A stretch of DNA of 64,000 nt from Pseudomonas sp. AOB-7 (GTDB lineage: Bacteria > Pseudomonadota > Gammaproteobacteria > Pseudomonadales > Pseudomonadaceae): positions 293,189 through 357,188 of the forward strand of contig NZ_RFFK01000005.1 of assembly GCF_003696305.1 (NCBI RefSeq), given 5' to 3'. Shown here in pieces: positions 1 through 11,368 of the stretch. Position 1 is the stretch's first letter. Each line of letters begins with the position of its first letter. A model generated the notes under the pieces. It was not told where the DNA came from. It made no database searches and was given only the letters and a program-made list of their open reading frames with translations. The position numbers and the translations under genes are program-made.

Positions 1-244
1 CGAGATAGAGACGGCCATAGGCCAGGAGGAAACCGAGGAACAGGCCCAACGGCAGGATCAGCTGGAGGAAGCCGGGAATCCGGTACCCCATGATCAGAAA
101 CAGCACGCCGGGATCAAGCGCCCCCTGCGCGGCCTGCGCCAGGTACTTGATGAAACGGCCGCTCATGATGATCACCAGCAGCACGGCGCTCACCGCACTG
201 AGGGTTACCAGCACTTCGCGGGACAGATAACGGAAGACGATCAA
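1..244 (-). CDS. lptF: LptF, LPS export ABC permease (5' part only)
   Basis: Inner-membrane permease subunit of the LptB2FG complex, which extracts lipopolysaccharide from the inner membrane for delivery to the Lpt bridge. Only the N-terminal ~81 residues lie in the window; the gene runs off the left edge. Translation begins IVFRYLSREVLVTLSAV and then shows hydrophobic segments typical of the first two LptF helices. The only sensible start is a TTG at 244, because no ATG precedes the conserved MIVFRY-type N-terminus. It is divergent from pepA, which is the usual Pseudomonas arrangement (lptFG opposite pepA-holC). Identification rests on the match to remembered pseudomonad LptF N-termini plus synteny. 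Confidence 0.9.
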   Translation of the reverse strand, partial: MIVFRYLSREVLVTLSAVSAVLLVIIMSGRFIKYLAQAAQGALDPGVLFLIMGYRIPGFLQLILPLGLFLGFLLAYGRLYL

Positions 245-292
245 ACCGGACGCTCCAGGGTTGTCAGGCTCGGGCGCGAACGCTCACACTAG

Positions 293-1867
<1,575 letters not shown>

Positions 1868-1995
1868 GTTGACGCTGAGCGCAGCGAAGCCCGACGAGGA
1901 GCGCGCAGCGCTCCGCCCGGCGGCCTGAAGCCAAGGCCGCCGAGCACATTGGCGACTCAAGCCCCCTGCCACCCATAGCGTTCAACGAGCCCCTC

Positions 1996-2412
1996 ATGCG
2001 TATCGAGTTCTACGTCCTCTCCTCCAGCGACGCCGAAGGCCGCCTGCGCGCCGCCTGCCAACTGGCGCTGAAGGCCTGGAGCGCCGGCCTGCCGGTGTTT
2101 GTCCGCGGCGGCGACGCGGCGCAGTGCGAGGCGCTGGACCAGTTGCTGTGGGCGTTCAAGGCCGAGCGCTTCGTGCCCCACGACCTGCACCGCGACGCGC
2201 CGCAGTCGCCGGTGACCCTGGGCCTGGACGAGGCGCCGGGCTTCGAGCAGGGCGTGCTGATCAACCTCGGCAGCAGCCTGTCGCCGCATGTCGAACGCTT
2301 CGCGCGGATCATCGAGATCGTCAACCAGCAGCCGGATCTACTCGACGCCTGTCGCGAGAATTTCCGTACCTATCGCCAGCGCGGGTATGATCCCAAGCGC
2401 GTAGAACTGTAA
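1996..2412 (+). CDS. holC: DNA polymerase III chi subunit HolC
   Basis: Clamp-loader accessory protein (138 aa) that binds SSB and, through psi, tethers the clamp loader to the replication fork. Opening residues MRIEFYVL and the tail YRQRGYDPKRVEL are typical of gammaproteobacterial chi. It is encoded 128 bases after pepA and 13 bases before a small conserved gene, the standard pepA-holC-valS cluster. A probable psi partner is encoded at 60.0-60.8 kb in the same window. Confidence 0.93.
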   Translation: MRIEFYVLSSSDAEGRLRAACQLALKAWSAGLPVFVRGGDAAQCEALDQLLWAFKAERFVPHDLHRDAPQSPVTLGLDEAPGFEQGVLINLGSSLSPHVERFARIIEIVNQQPDLLDACRENFRTYRQRGYDPKRVEL

Positions 2413-2425
2413 AGCGCGTCGCCCC

Positions 2426-2842
2426 ATGGACAAGCCCCCGCACAAGCCGACCCAACTGCTCAACGACCTCGAGTCGATCCGCGAACTGCTGGGCGACGAA
2501 AGCCTCGAGCCGCCGCTGCTGATCGATTCGCTCGACCCGGACAGCATCCCGGTGCTCTCCGATATCGTCAGCGCGCCGCCCGGCCCGCCGCCACCCTTCA
2601 ATATCGCCCCGCCGCCCAGCGGCCCGTCGGCCGCTGCCAGCAGCGCCACGCTGCGCGCCAGCCTGGAGCCGCGCCTGCAAGACAGCGCCCGCGACCTGCA
2701 GCGCCTGGACGGCGAACTGCGCGCCGCTGCGCAACTGATCCTGCAGGACGTGATCGACGATTTCGTGCCGCAGATCGAGGCCGAACTCAAGCGCCGCCTG
2801 GAAGCCCGCCTGCCGCGCCTGCTACCGCCGCGCAAACCCTGA
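2426..2842 (+). CDS. Conserved small protein of the holC-valS cluster, unknown function
   Basis: 138-aa acidic, proline-rich protein found between holC and valS in pseudomonads. Residues 1-45 are acidic ([11 protein letters not shown]). A Pro-rich linker follows at about 50-70, then a predicted helical segment ending in a basic arginine-rich tail ([18 protein letters not shown]). No catalytic motif is visible. It starts 13 bases after the holC stop, so it is probably co-transcribed. The charge-segregated layout could suit a protein-binding adaptor, but that is inference. Confidence 0.8.
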   Translation: MDKPPHKPTQLLNDLESIRELLGDESLEPPLLIDSLDPDSIPVLSDIVSAPPGPPPPFNIAPPPSGPSAAASSATLRASLEPRLQDSARDLQRLDGELRAAAQLILQDVIDDFVPQIEAELKRRLEARLPRLLPPRKP

Positions 2843-2969
2843 CCTGCCCCTAACGCCTCTGGCGCGGCCCCCGCTACCGCTCGCTGACGCGCTGCCCTTA
2901 CGCCGCAAGGCCCATCCCCGTTATACTTGCCGGCTTTTCCGATCAGCCGTCACAAGGGTCCCGCCGCGC

Positions 2970-5801
2970 ATGGACAAGACCTACCAGCCGCACGCCATCG
3001 AATCCAACTGGTACCAGACCTGGGAGCAGAACAACTACTTCGCCCCACAGGGTAGCGGTGAGCCGTACTGCATCATGATCCCGCCGCCGAACGTCACCGG
3101 CAGCCTGCACATGGGCCACGGCTTCAACAACTCGATCATGGACTGCCTGATCCGCTTCCGCCGCATGCAGGGCCGCAACACCCTGTGGCAGCCGGGCACC
3201 GACCACGCCGGCATCGCCACCCAGATGGTGGTGGAGCGCCAGCTGGCCGCGCAGGGCATCGGTCGTCACGACCTGGGCCGCGAGAAGTTCCTGGAGAAGG
3301 TCTGGGAGTGGAAGGAACAGTCCGGCGGCACCATCACCCGGCAGATCCGCCGCCTGGGCTCGTCGGTGGACTGGTCGCGCGAGCGCTTCACCATGGACGA
3401 GGGCCTGTCCGAAGCCGTTAAAGAGGCCTTCGTGCGCCTGCACCAGGATGGTCTGATCTACCGCGGCAAGCGCCTGGTCAACTGGGACACCAAGTTCCAC
3501 ACCGCCATTTCCGACCTCGAAGTGGAAAACCACGACGAGAAGGGCCACCTGTGGAACCTGCGCTACCCGCTGGCCGACGGCAAGAAGACCGCCGACGGCA
3601 AGGATCATCTGATCGTCGCCACCACCCGCCCGGAAACCATGCTCGGCGACGCCGCCGTGGCCGTGCACCCGGAGGACGAGCGCTATAAAGCCCTGATCGG
3701 CAGCTTCGTCGAACTGCCGCTGGTGGGCCGGCGCATCCCCATCATCGCCGACGACTACTGCGACCCCGAGTTCGGTACCGGCTGCGTGAAGATCACCCCG
3801 GCGCACGACTTCAACGACTATGAAGTCGGCAAGCGCCACTACCTGCCGCTGATCAATATCTTCGATGCCGACGCCGCCGTGCTGGCGCGCGCCCAGGTGT
3901 TCAATATCGACGGTAGCGTCAACACCGAGGTGGACGGCAGCCTGCCGGCCGAATACGCCGGCCTGGACCGCTTCGAGGCGCGCAAGCGCATCGTCGCCGC
4001 CTTCGAAGCCGCAGGCCTCTTGGAGAAGATCGAAGACCACGCGCTGAAAGTGCCGAAGGGCGACCGCTCCGGCACCGTGATCGAGCCCTGGCTGACCGAC
4101 CAGTGGTACGTCTCCACCAAGCCTCTGGCCGAGAAGGCCATCGCCGTGGTCGAGAGCGGCGAGATCCAGTTCGTGCCCAAGCAGTACGAGAACATGTACT
4201 TCAGCTGGATGCGCGACATCCAGGACTGGTGCATCAGCCGTCAGCTGTGGTGGGGCCACCGCATCCCGGCCTGGTACGACGAGGCCGGCAACGTCTACGT
4301 CGGCCGCGACGAGGCGGAGGTGCGCGCCAAGCACAACCTCGGCGATGCCGCCCTGCGCCAGGACGAGGACGTGCTGGACACCTGGTTCAGCTCCGGCCTG
4401 TGGACCTTCTCCACCCTCGGCTGGCCCGAGCAGACCGATTTCCTCAAGACCTTCCACCCCACGGACGTGCTGGTCACCGGCTTCGACATCATCTTCTTCT
4501 GGGTCGCCCGGATGATCATGCTGTCGACCCACCTGACCGGGCAGATCCCGTTCAAGACCGTGTACGTGCACGGCCTGGTGCGCGACGGCCAGGGGCAGAA
4601 GATGTCCAAGTCCAAGGGCAACGTGCTCGACCCGCTGGACATAGTCGACGGCATCAGCCTGGACGAGCTGCTGGAAAAACGCACCAGCGGCATGATGCAG
4701 CCCAAGCTGGCCGAGAAGATCGCCAAGCAGACCCGCGCCGAATTCCCCGAAGGCATCGCCGCCTACGGCACCGACGCCCTGCGCTTCACCAACCTGGCGC
4801 TGGCCTCCACCGGCCGCGACATCAAGTTCGACATGGGCCGCGTCGAGGGCTACCGCAACTTCTGCAACAAGCTGTGGAACGCCGCCAACTTCGTCATCGA
4901 GAACACCGATGGCCAGGACACCGGCGTCAACGGCGAGCCAGTGGATCTGTCGCCGGTCGACCGCTGGATCATCTCCGCCCTGCAGCGCTGCGAGCAGGAC
5001 GTGACCCGCCACCTCGACGCCTTCCGCTTCGACATGGCGGCACAAGCCTTGTATGAGTTCATCTGGGACGAGTACTGCGCCTGGTACCTGGAACTGGTCA
5101 AGCCGGTGCTGTGGGACGAGAACGCCCCGATCGAGCGCCAGCGCGGCACCCGTCGCACCCTGGTGCGCGTGCTGGAAGTGATCCTGCGCCTGGCTCATCC
5201 GTTCATGCCCTTCATCACCGAAGAAATCTGGCAGCGCATCAAGGCCCTGGCTGGCAAGGACGGCGCCACCCTGATGCTGCAGCCCTGGCCGGTCGCCGCC
5301 GAGGAGCGCATCGACGCCGCCGCCGAGGCCGATATCGAGTGGGTCAAGCAGCTGATGCTCGGCGTGCGCCAGATCCGTGGCGAGATGAAGATCTCCATGG
5401 CCAAGCGCATCGACATCATCGTGCAAAACGCCGCGGCCTCCGACCTGCGCCGCCTGGCCGACTTCGAGCCGCTGCTGAACAAGCTGGCCAAGCTGGAATC
5501 GGTGCGTGTACTGGCCGCCGGTGAAGAGGCGCCGATGTCCGCCACCGCCCTGGTCGGCGAGATGCAGGTGCTGGTGCCGATGGCCGGGCTGATCGACAAG
5601 GACGCCGAGCTGGCGCGCCTGGACAAGGAAATCGCCCGCCTGCAGGGCGAAGTGCAGCGCGTCGGCGGCAAGCTCGCCAACGAGGGCTTCGTCGCCAAGG
5701 CGCCGGCCGAAGTGCTGGACAAGGAACGCGCCAAGCTGGCCGAGGCCGAACAGGCGCTGAGCAAGCTGGTGGAGCAGCGCGGCAAGATCGCCGCGCTCTG
5801 A
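2970..5801 (+). CDS. valS: Valyl-tRNA synthetase
   Basis: Class I aminoacyl-tRNA synthetase charging tRNA-Val (943 aa, full length). The HIGH-type motif HMGH is at residues 47-50 and KMSKS starts at 544. The central part contains the CP1 editing insertion, and the C-terminus ends in the ValS coiled-coil arm, rich in Lys/Glu ([19 protein letters not shown]). A clear intrinsic terminator follows. It is the last gene of the pepA-holC-valS group. Confidence 0.98.
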   Translation: MDKTYQPHAIESNWYQTWEQNNYFAPQGSGEPYCIMIPPPNVTGSLHMGHGFNNSIMDCLIRFRRMQGRNTLWQPGTDHAGIATQMVVERQLAAQGIGRHDLGREKFLEKVWEWKEQSGGTITRQIRRLGSSVDWSRERFTMDEGLSEAVKEAFVRLHQDGLIYRGKRLVNWDTKFHTAISDLEVENHDEKGHLWNLRYPLADGKKTADGKDHLIVATTRPETMLGDAAVAVHPEDERYKALIGSFVELPLVGRRIPIIADDYCDPEFGTGCVKITPAHDFNDYEVGKRHYLPLINIFDADAAVLARAQVFNIDGSVNTEVDGSLPAEYAGLDRFEARKRIVAAFEAAGLLEKIEDHALKVPKGDRSGTVIEPWLTDQWYVSTKPLAEKAIAVVESGEIQFVPKQYENMYFSWMRDIQDWCISRQLWWGHRIPAWYDEAGNVYVGRDEAEVRAKHNLGDAALRQDEDVLDTWFSSGLWTFSTLGWPEQTDFLKTFHPTDVLVTGFDIIFFWVARMIMLSTHLTGQIPFKTVYVHGLVRDGQGQKMSKSKGNVLDPLDIVDGISLDELLEKRTSGMMQPKLAEKIAKQTRAEFPEGIAAYGTDALRFTNLALASTGRDIKFDMGRVEGYRNFCNKLWNAANFVIENTDGQDTGVNGEPVDLSPVDRWIISALQRCEQDVTRHLDAFRFDMAAQALYEFIWDEYCAWYLELVKPVLWDENAPIERQRGTRRTLVRVLEVILRLAHPFMPFITEEIWQRIKALAGKDGATLMLQPWPVAAEERIDAAAEADIEWVKQLMLGVRQIRGEMKISMAKRIDIIVQNAAASDLRRLADFEPLLNKLAKLESVRVLAAGEEAPMSATALVGEMQVLVPMAGLIDKDAELARLDKEIARLQGEVQRVGGKLANEGFVAKAPAEVLDKERAKLAEAEQALSKLVEQRGKIAAL

Positions 5802-5822
5802 TCCCTGCGCAATACCCACAGG

Positions 5823-5856
5823 CCCGCGCCCTAACCGGCGCGGGTTTTGTTTTTTC
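5823..5856 (+). terminator. Intrinsic terminator after valS
   Basis: An 8-bp perfect stem CCCGCGCC/GGCGCGGG with a 6-base loop, followed at once by TTTTGTTTTTT. It lies 21 bases after the valS stop and closes this operon before the antiporter gene. Confidence 0.9.
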
Positions 5857-5904
5857 CGCAGAGGCCCGACTCGGCCTCCGTTTCATCGATTGACCGGTAC
5901 ACCC

Positions 5905-7335
5905 ATGACTGCCCGCTCCCCTTCCCTACTCGACGCGCTGCTGCCGATCGGCGTGCTGGTGCTGCTGCTCGGCCTTTCCGTCTACCTGTTCGGCGACGGC
6001 TCCTCCAGCGGGCCGAACCAGATCGCCCTGATGAGCGCCGCCTTCGTCGCCGGCCTGGTCGGCCTGAAGAACGGCCTGCGCTGGGCCGAGATCGAGGAAG
6101 GCATACTCGCCGGCATCCATATGGCGATGAAGGCCAACCTGATCCTGCTGGCGGTCGGCGCGCTGATCGGCACCTGGATTCTCGCCGGCACCGTGCCGAC
6201 CATGATCTGGCTCGGCCTCAAGCTGATCAGCGCCGAGTACTTCTACCTCACCAGTTGCCTGATCTGCGCGCTCACCGCGCTGTCGATCGGCAGCTCCTGG
6301 ACGGTGGCCGGCACCCTCGGCATCGGCCTGATGGGCGTGGCCGCGGGCCTGGGCCTGGATCCGGCGATCACCGCGGGGGCGATCATTTCCGGCGCCTATT
6401 TCGGCGACAAGCTGTCGCCGCTGTCGGACACCACCAACCTGGCCCCGGCCGCCGCCGGCGCCGAGCTGTTCGCGCATATCCGCAACATGCTGCGCACCAC
6501 GCTGCCGGCGCTGCTGATCGCCCTGGCGATCTTCTTCGTGCTCGGCCAGCAGGCCGGCGCCAGCCACGACACCGGGCGCATCGCCGAGGTACTGGCGGCG
6601 CTGGAAACGCAGTTCAGCCTGGGCTGGCACCTGCTGCTGCCGGTGGCCTTTCTGCTGCTGCTCGCGGTGCGCCAGTGGGCGGCCTTTCCCGCGGTGTTTC
6701 TCGCCGCCCTGCTCGGCGCGCTGTTCGCCGTGCTGTTCCAACCCGAAGTGATGAGCCGCCTGGCCGATCCGGCGGCCGGCGCCCTGGCGCCGCTGAAGAC
6801 GGTATGGAGCGCGCTGTTCGCCGGCTATCAGTCGGCCAGCGGCAACGCCGAGCTGGACGGCCTGCTGTCCAAGGGCGGTATGGCCAGCATGCTCACCACT
6901 GTGTGGCTGATCATCTGCGCCATGTGCTTCGGCGGCGTGCTGGAGCGCCTCGGCCTGCTCCAGCGCCTGCTGCACAGCGCGCTGCGCCTGGTACGCAGCG
7001 ACAGCGGCCTGGTCGCCAGCACCATCACCACCAGCATCGGCACCAACGCCATCACCGCCGACCAGTACATCGCCCTGGTGCTGCCGGGGCGCATGTACCG
7101 CGCCGAGTACGAGAAACGCGGCCTGCCGCCGACCAGCCTGTCGCGCGCCCTGGAAGACGGCGGCACCCTGACCTCGGTGCTGGTGCCCTGGAACACCTGC
7201 GGCGCCTACATGGCCGCCACCCTCGGCGTGGCCACCCTGAGCTACCTGCCCTACTGCTTCTTCAACCTGATCATGCCGCTGCTGGCCATCGCCCTGGCCT
7301 ATATCGCGCCGCCCAGGCCGCAAGCGCTCGACTAG
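5905..7335 (+). CDS. nhaC: NhaC-family Na+/H+ antiporter
   Basis: Polytopic inner-membrane protein (476 aa from this ATG) of the NhaC antiporter family, expected to exchange sodium for protons. About 11-12 hydrophobic segments run through the whole length. The conserved core GAYFGDKLSPLSDTTNLA, typical of NhaC proteins, lies near residue 170, and the C-terminal half has LVPWNTCGAYM. An in-frame TTG at 5890 would add five residues; neither start has a strong ribosome-binding site. A second, unrelated antiporter (NhaD) follows. Confidence 0.9.
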   Translation: MTARSPSLLDALLPIGVLVLLLGLSVYLFGDGSSSGPNQIALMSAAFVAGLVGLKNGLRWAEIEEGILAGIHMAMKANLILLAVGALIGTWILAGTVPTMIWLGLKLISAEYFYLTSCLICALTALSIGSSWTVAGTLGIGLMGVAAGLGLDPAITAGAIISGAYFGDKLSPLSDTTNLAPAAAGAELFAHIRNMLRTTLPALLIALAIFFVLGQQAGASHDTGRIAEVLAALETQFSLGWHLLLPVAFLLLLAVRQWAAFPAVFLAALLGALFAVLFQPEVMSRLADPAAGALAPLKTVWSALFAGYQSASGNAELDGLLSKGGMASMLTTVWLIICAMCFGGVLERLGLLQRLLHSALRLVRSDSGLVASTITTSIGTNAITADQYIALVLPGRMYRAEYEKRGLPPTSLSRALEDGGTLTSVLVPWNTCGAYMAATLGVATLSYLPYCFFNLIMPLLAIALAYIAPPRPQALD

Positions 7336-7529
7336 GCATCCGCGCTAGCCACCGGGGCGACCGCCGCGCCGTCCCGGGACTCCTCATCAGGTCGCAAAAC
7401 GCTGCTGCTGTTTGCCCCTTTTCGCCATAAAAGCCTTCCCTTTTTCCAATTGATTCAGGCATCTTCAGCCGCCTGGCTACAGCCTCCGGCACCTCCCGAC
7501 CAATAAAAATCAGAACGGAACCCCCGAAC
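7336..7529 (+). other. Intergenic spacer between nhaC and nhaD
   Basis: 194 bases, more AT-rich toward nhaD than the genes around it, with runs such as CCCTTTTTCC and AATAAAAATC. This suggests that nhaD has its own promoter. I could not assign defined -35/-10 elements or a known riboswitch. Confidence 0.3.
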
Positions 7530-8906
7530 ATGTATGCGTTGATGGCACTCGTCTTTGTCCTCGGCTACCTGTGCATCGCACTGGAGCACCCGTTAAAGAT
7601 CGACAAGGCGGCCTCCGCGCTGCTCACCGCCGTGGTCGCCTGGACCATCCTGGTACTGGGCGCCGACAGCATCCTGCCGCTGCTGGGCACCGGCACCGCC
7701 GGCGCCAGCACCAACACCAATCACGTGGTCGAGGAACTGCGCCACCACCTGGGCGAGATCTCCGAGATCCTGTTCTTCCTCATGGGCGCCATGACCATAG
7801 TCGAGCTGATCGACGCCCACGAAGGCTTCAAGGTGATCACCGACCGCATCCGCACCACCAAGCGCGTGCACCTGCTGTGGCTGGTGGGGCTGATCACCTT
7901 CTTCCTCTCCGCCGCGCTGGACAACCTGGCCACCACCATCGTGATGATCTCGCTGCTGCGCAAGCTGATCGCCGACCAGCACGAGCGCTGGTTCTACGCC
8001 GGCATCGTGGTGATCGCCGCCAACTCCGGCGGCGCCTGGTCGCCCATCGGCGACGTCACCACCACCATGCTGTGGATCGGCGAGCAGGTCACCGCCACCG
8101 GCATCATCGCCAAGCTGTTTCTGCCCAGCCTGGTCTGCCTGCTGGTGCCGCTGATCCTCATGAGCTTCGTGCTCAAGGGCGAGGTCACCCCGCCGCGGCT
8201 CAAGGAAAGCGCCGAAAGCCGTCGCGACCCGACCACCCCGTTCGAGCGCAACCTGGTGTTCTGCTTAGGGCTAGGCGCGCTGATCTTCGTCCCGGTGTTC
8301 AAGACCATCACCCACCTGCCGCCGTACATGGGCATCCTCTTCGGCCTCGGCCTGCTGTGGGTGACCACCGAAATCATCCACCGCAGCAAGAACAGCGAGG
8401 ACAAGGACCCGCTGTCGGTGGTCGGCGTGCTGCGCCGCATCGACATCACCAGCGTGCTGTTCTTCCTCGGCATCCTGCTGGCGGTGTCCGCGCTGTCCAG
8501 CGCCGGCCACCTGATCCAGGTCGCCACCTACCTCAAGGACAGCCTGGGCAACGTCTACAGCATCGCCATCTCCATCGGCATGCTGTCGGCGGTGGTGGAC
8601 AACGTGCCGATGGTCGCCGGTGCGATGAAGATGTACCCGCTGGTCAGCCCGGAAACCCTGGCCACCGCCGCCGCCAGCGAACTGCCCTGGCTGCGCAACT
8701 TCGTGGTCAACGGCAACTTCTGGGAAATGCTCGCCTACTGCGCCGGCACCGGCGGCAGCTGCCTGATCATCGGTTCGGCGGCCGGGGTGGCCGCCATGGG
8801 CATGGAGAAGATCAACTTCATCTGGTACCTGAAGAAGATCACCGGCCTGGCCTTTATCGGCTACCTGGCCGGCGCCGCCACCTATATCGCCATCGCCAGC
8901 CTGTAA
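7530..8906 (+). CDS. nhaD: NhaD-type Na+/H+ antiporter
   Basis: Inner-membrane sodium/proton antiporter of the NhaD family (458 aa). It shows many transmembrane segments and the family-typical stretches SAALDNLATTIVMISLL, ANSGGAWSPIGDVTTTMLW and AVVDNVPMVAGAM. These duplicate the DN and SPIGD-type ion-site motifs expected for this fold. It is followed after 15 bases by a small winged-helix gene, suggesting an operon. The product is distinct in family from the NhaC protein just upstream, so the strain has two tandem antiporters of different descent. Confidence 0.94.
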   Translation: MYALMALVFVLGYLCIALEHPLKIDKAASALLTAVVAWTILVLGADSILPLLGTGTAGASTNTNHVVEELRHHLGEISEILFFLMGAMTIVELIDAHEGFKVITDRIRTTKRVHLLWLVGLITFFLSAALDNLATTIVMISLLRKLIADQHERWFYAGIVVIAANSGGAWSPIGDVTTTMLWIGEQVTATGIIAKLFLPSLVCLLVPLILMSFVLKGEVTPPRLKESAESRRDPTTPFERNLVFCLGLGALIFVPVFKTITHLPPYMGILFGLGLLWVTTEIIHRSKNSEDKDPLSVVGVLRRIDITSVLFFLGILLAVSALSSAGHLIQVATYLKDSLGNVYSIAISIGMLSAVVDNVPMVAGAMKMYPLVSPETLATAAASELPWLRNFVVNGNFWEMLAYCAGTGGSCLIIGSAAGVAAMGMEKINFIWYLKKITGLAFIGYLAGAATYIAIASL

Positions 8907-8921
8907 CAGGGAGCGCCGCAC

Positions 8922-9218
8922 ATGGACGTGAGCAAGACCCGCACCAGCTTCTACCGCCGCCTCTACGTCGCCTGGCTGATCGACAGCGGCCAGGCCACCA
9001 GCGTGCCGGCGCTGATGGCCGCCACCGGCATGCCACGGCGCACCGCCCAGGACACCCTGGCGGCGCTGGCCGAACTGGATATCGACTGCCAGTTCGAGCA
9101 GAACGCGGGCGAGCGCAACAACGCCGGGCACTACCTGATCCGCGACTGGGGCCCCTTCGACAAGCGCTGGATCGCCGCTAACCTGCAACAGATCAAGACC
9201 ACCCTCGGTTATCCCTGA
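8922..9218 (+). CDS. Small winged-helix DNA-binding protein
   Basis: 98-aa single-domain protein. Residues ~15-60 (FYRRLYVAWLIDSG, then the helix-turn-helix-like SVPALMAATGMPRRTAQDTL) fit a winged helix like the HTH_43 family. The rest completes the wing (AGHYLIRDWGPFD). No effector domain is visible. It starts 15 bases after the nhaD stop, so it is probably co-transcribed with it and could be a local regulator of the antiporter. Family assignment is from memory; the regulatory role is inference. Confidence 0.75.
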   Translation: MDVSKTRTSFYRRLYVAWLIDSGQATSVPALMAATGMPRRTAQDTLAALAELDIDCQFEQNAGERNNAGHYLIRDWGPFDKRWIAANLQQIKTTLGYP

Positions 9219-9233
9219 AATACTCGCCAGCAT

Positions 9234-9379
9234 CTAGAGCCTGCTCACAGCCTAGCGAGCTAGGTTCCTGCAAGGCGAAAACAGGAGAGGAGGCGCAGTT
9301 TACTTGTGGTAAATGAGCACTCCGAGCCTGTTTTCAACGCAGCAGGGCCGACGCGCAGCAGGTTGTGAGCAGGCGTTAG
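9234..9379. mobile_element. MITE-like element with ~20-bp terminal inverted repeats
   Basis: The left end starting CTAG, then GCCTGCTCACAGCCT, and the right end AGGTTGTGAGCAGGCGTTAG are inverted copies. They match at 17 of 20 positions, including an uninterrupted 11-bp GCCTGCTCACA/TGTGAGCAGGC (9239-9249 and 9364-9374). The ~146-bp interior has no meaningful ORF. Non-coding length with terminal inverted repeats suggests a miniature inverted-repeat element. I recall similar sequence between genes in other pseudomonads, but cannot search for it. Confidence 0.7.
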
Positions 9380-9388
9380 GGAGTTGCG

Positions 9389-11218
9389 ATGAATCCGGAT
9401 CTGCTGTGGGTGCTGGCCTTGCTGGCCGGCGCCGTCACCCTCTTCGTCATCGGCAAGCCGCGCATGGACGTGGTCGCCCTGCTGGTGCTGGTCGCCCTGC
9501 CGCTGAGCGGCGTGCTCGACCTGCAACAGAGCCTGGCCGGCTTCAGCGACGCCAACGTGATCCTGATCGCCGCGCTGTTCGTCATCGGCGACGGCCTGGT
9601 GCGCACCGGCATCGCCTACCGTCTCGGCGACTGGCTGGTGGCCAGGGCCGGCAGCAGCGAGACGCGCCTGTTGATCCTGCTGATGCTGACGGTGGCCGGC
9701 CTCGGCTCGGTGATGAGCTCCACCGGCGTGGTGGCGATCTTCATCCCGGTGGTGCTCGGCGTCGCCGCGCGCCTGCGCATCGCCCCGGCGCGGCTGATGA
9801 TGCCGCTGGCCTTCGCCGGGCTGATCAGCGGCATGCTCACCCTGGTGGCCACCCCGCCCAACCTGGTGGTGCACGCCGAACTGCGCCGCGCCGGCCTGGA
9901 CGGTTTTTCCTTCTTCGACTTCACCCCCATCGGCCTGGCCGTGCTGCTGCTGGGTATCGGCTACATGCTGCTGGCGCGGCGCTGGCTGGCGCGCAGCGCG
10001 GCCGGCAAGGGCGATGAGCCGCCACGCCTGACCCTCGCCGACCTGGCCGAACGCTACCGCCTGAACGGCCGCGAGCGGCGCCTGCAACTGCGCGCCGACT
10101 CGCCGCTGGCCAACCAGGTGCTCAACGAGCTGGCGCTGCGCCGCGACTACGGCATCAACGTGATCGCCGTCGAGCGCCGCCGACGCCTGCGCACCCTGCT
10201 GCTGGTGGCCAGCGGCAACACCCAGCTGGAGCCCGGCGACGTGCTGCTGGTGGACATCGCCAGCCCCGCCATCGGCCTGCTCGGCAGCTACCAGGCACTC
10301 GGCCTGGAACCCATGCCGCTGCCGCACTCCTACTTCAGCCTGCACGCCCACCAGCTGGGCCTGGCCGAGGTGGCGCTGCCGCCGGAGTCGCAGCTGCCGG
10401 GCAAGACCATTCAGGAACTGGGCTTTCGCTCGCGGCACAAGCTCAACGTGGTCGGCCTGCGCCGCCAGGGCCGGGCCCTGGAAGGCCTGCTGGTGGACGA
10501 GAAGCTCAAGGCCTCGGACTGCCTGCTGGTGGCCGGCGAGTGGAAGGACATCCACCGCCTGCAGGCACAGAGCCGCGATTTCCTGGTGCTCAGCCTGCCG
10601 GCGGAAGTGGCCGAGGTGGCGCCGGCCGCGCGCAAGGCACCCTACGCCCTGCTCAGCCTGGCGGTGATGGTGGCGCTGATGGTTTCCGGCCTGGTGCCCA
10701 ACGTGCTGGCCGCGCTGATCGCCTGCCTGCTGCTGGGCGCGTTTCGCTGCATCGATCTGGACAGCGCCTACCGCGCCATCCACTGGCCGACGCTGATCCT
10801 GATCGTCGGCATGCTGCCCTTCGCCCAGGCCCTGCAGCAGACCGGCGGCGTCGAGCTGGCGGTCCAGCTGCTGGTCGGTGGCCTGGGTGGCGCCGGGCCC
10901 TACCTGATCCTCGCCAGCCTGTTCACCCTGACCGCGCTGATCGGCCTGTTCATCTCCAACACCGCCACCGCGGTGCTGATGGCGCCGGTGGCCATCGCCA
11001 CCGCGCAGGCGCTGGACGCCTCGCCGCTGCCCTTCGCCATGACCGTGGCGCTGGCCGCCTCGGCGGCGTTCATGACGCCGATCTCCTCGCCGGTCAACAC
11101 CCTGGTGCTCGGCCCCGGCCAGTACCGCTTCGGCGACTTCGTGCGCATCGGCGTGCCCTTCACCCTGCTGGTGATGGTCGTCAGCGTGCTGCTGGTACCG
11201 CTGATCTTTCCGCTCTGA
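9389..11218 (+). CDS. SLC13/DASS-like anion permease with two RCK_C domains
   Basis: 609-aa inner-membrane transporter. N-terminal membrane block (~1-200) and C-terminal membrane block (~420-609) flank a soluble central region (~215-405) with two TrkA-C (RCK_C)-like domains, recognisable by repeated [10 protein letters not shown] and [11 protein letters not shown] strands. The membrane parts carry ATPPNLVVH and [23 protein letters not shown], the paired asparagine-proline loops of SLC13/DASS transporters. The substrate is probably a divalent anion (sulfate or dicarboxylate) but cannot be read from sequence. The ATG lies 10 bases after the MITE-like element, so its original promoter may have been displaced or replaced. 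Confidence 0.88.
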   Translation: MNPDLLWVLALLAGAVTLFVIGKPRMDVVALLVLVALPLSGVLDLQQSLAGFSDANVILIAALFVIGDGLVRTGIAYRLGDWLVARAGSSETRLLILLMLTVAGLGSVMSSTGVVAIFIPVVLGVAARLRIAPARLMMPLAFAGLISGMLTLVATPPNLVVHAELRRAGLDGFSFFDFTPIGLAVLLLGIGYMLLARRWLARSAAGKGDEPPRLTLADLAERYRLNGRERRLQLRADSPLANQVLNELALRRDYGINVIAVERRRRLRTLLLVASGNTQLEPGDVLLVDIASPAIGLLGSYQALGLEPMPLPHSYFSLHAHQLGLAEVALPPESQLPGKTIQELGFRSRHKLNVVGLRRQGRALEGLLVDEKLKASDCLLVAGEWKDIHRLQAQSRDFLVLSLPAEVAEVAPAARKAPYALLSLAVMVALMVSGLVPNVLAALIACLLLGAFRCIDLDSAYRAIHWPTLILIVGMLPFAQALQQTGGVELAVQLLVGGLGGAGPYLILASLFTLTALIGLFISNTATAVLMAPVAIATAQALDASPLPFAMTVALAASAAFMTPISSPVNTLVLGPGQYRFGDFVRIGVPFTLLVMVVSVLLVPLIFPL

Positions 11219-11368
11219 ACTTGGCCTGGGCGGCCCCGCGACACCCTGCAGGGGCATGCGGTACAGCGTACGCGCCCGTAGAAGCGGCTTCAGCCGCGCA
11301 GAGGCGCGAGACGCCGCGGCTGCGCGCCAGGCCTGGCTGTGGGAAAATCCCGCGCCCCGACCCGCCAG

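Noticed and set aside
2943..5819. 958-aa open frame on the minus strand
   Set aside because: It is antisense to valS over its whole length. The His/Gln/Ala/Val-rich translation is typical of the complement of a high-GC gene, and valS has full family motifs.
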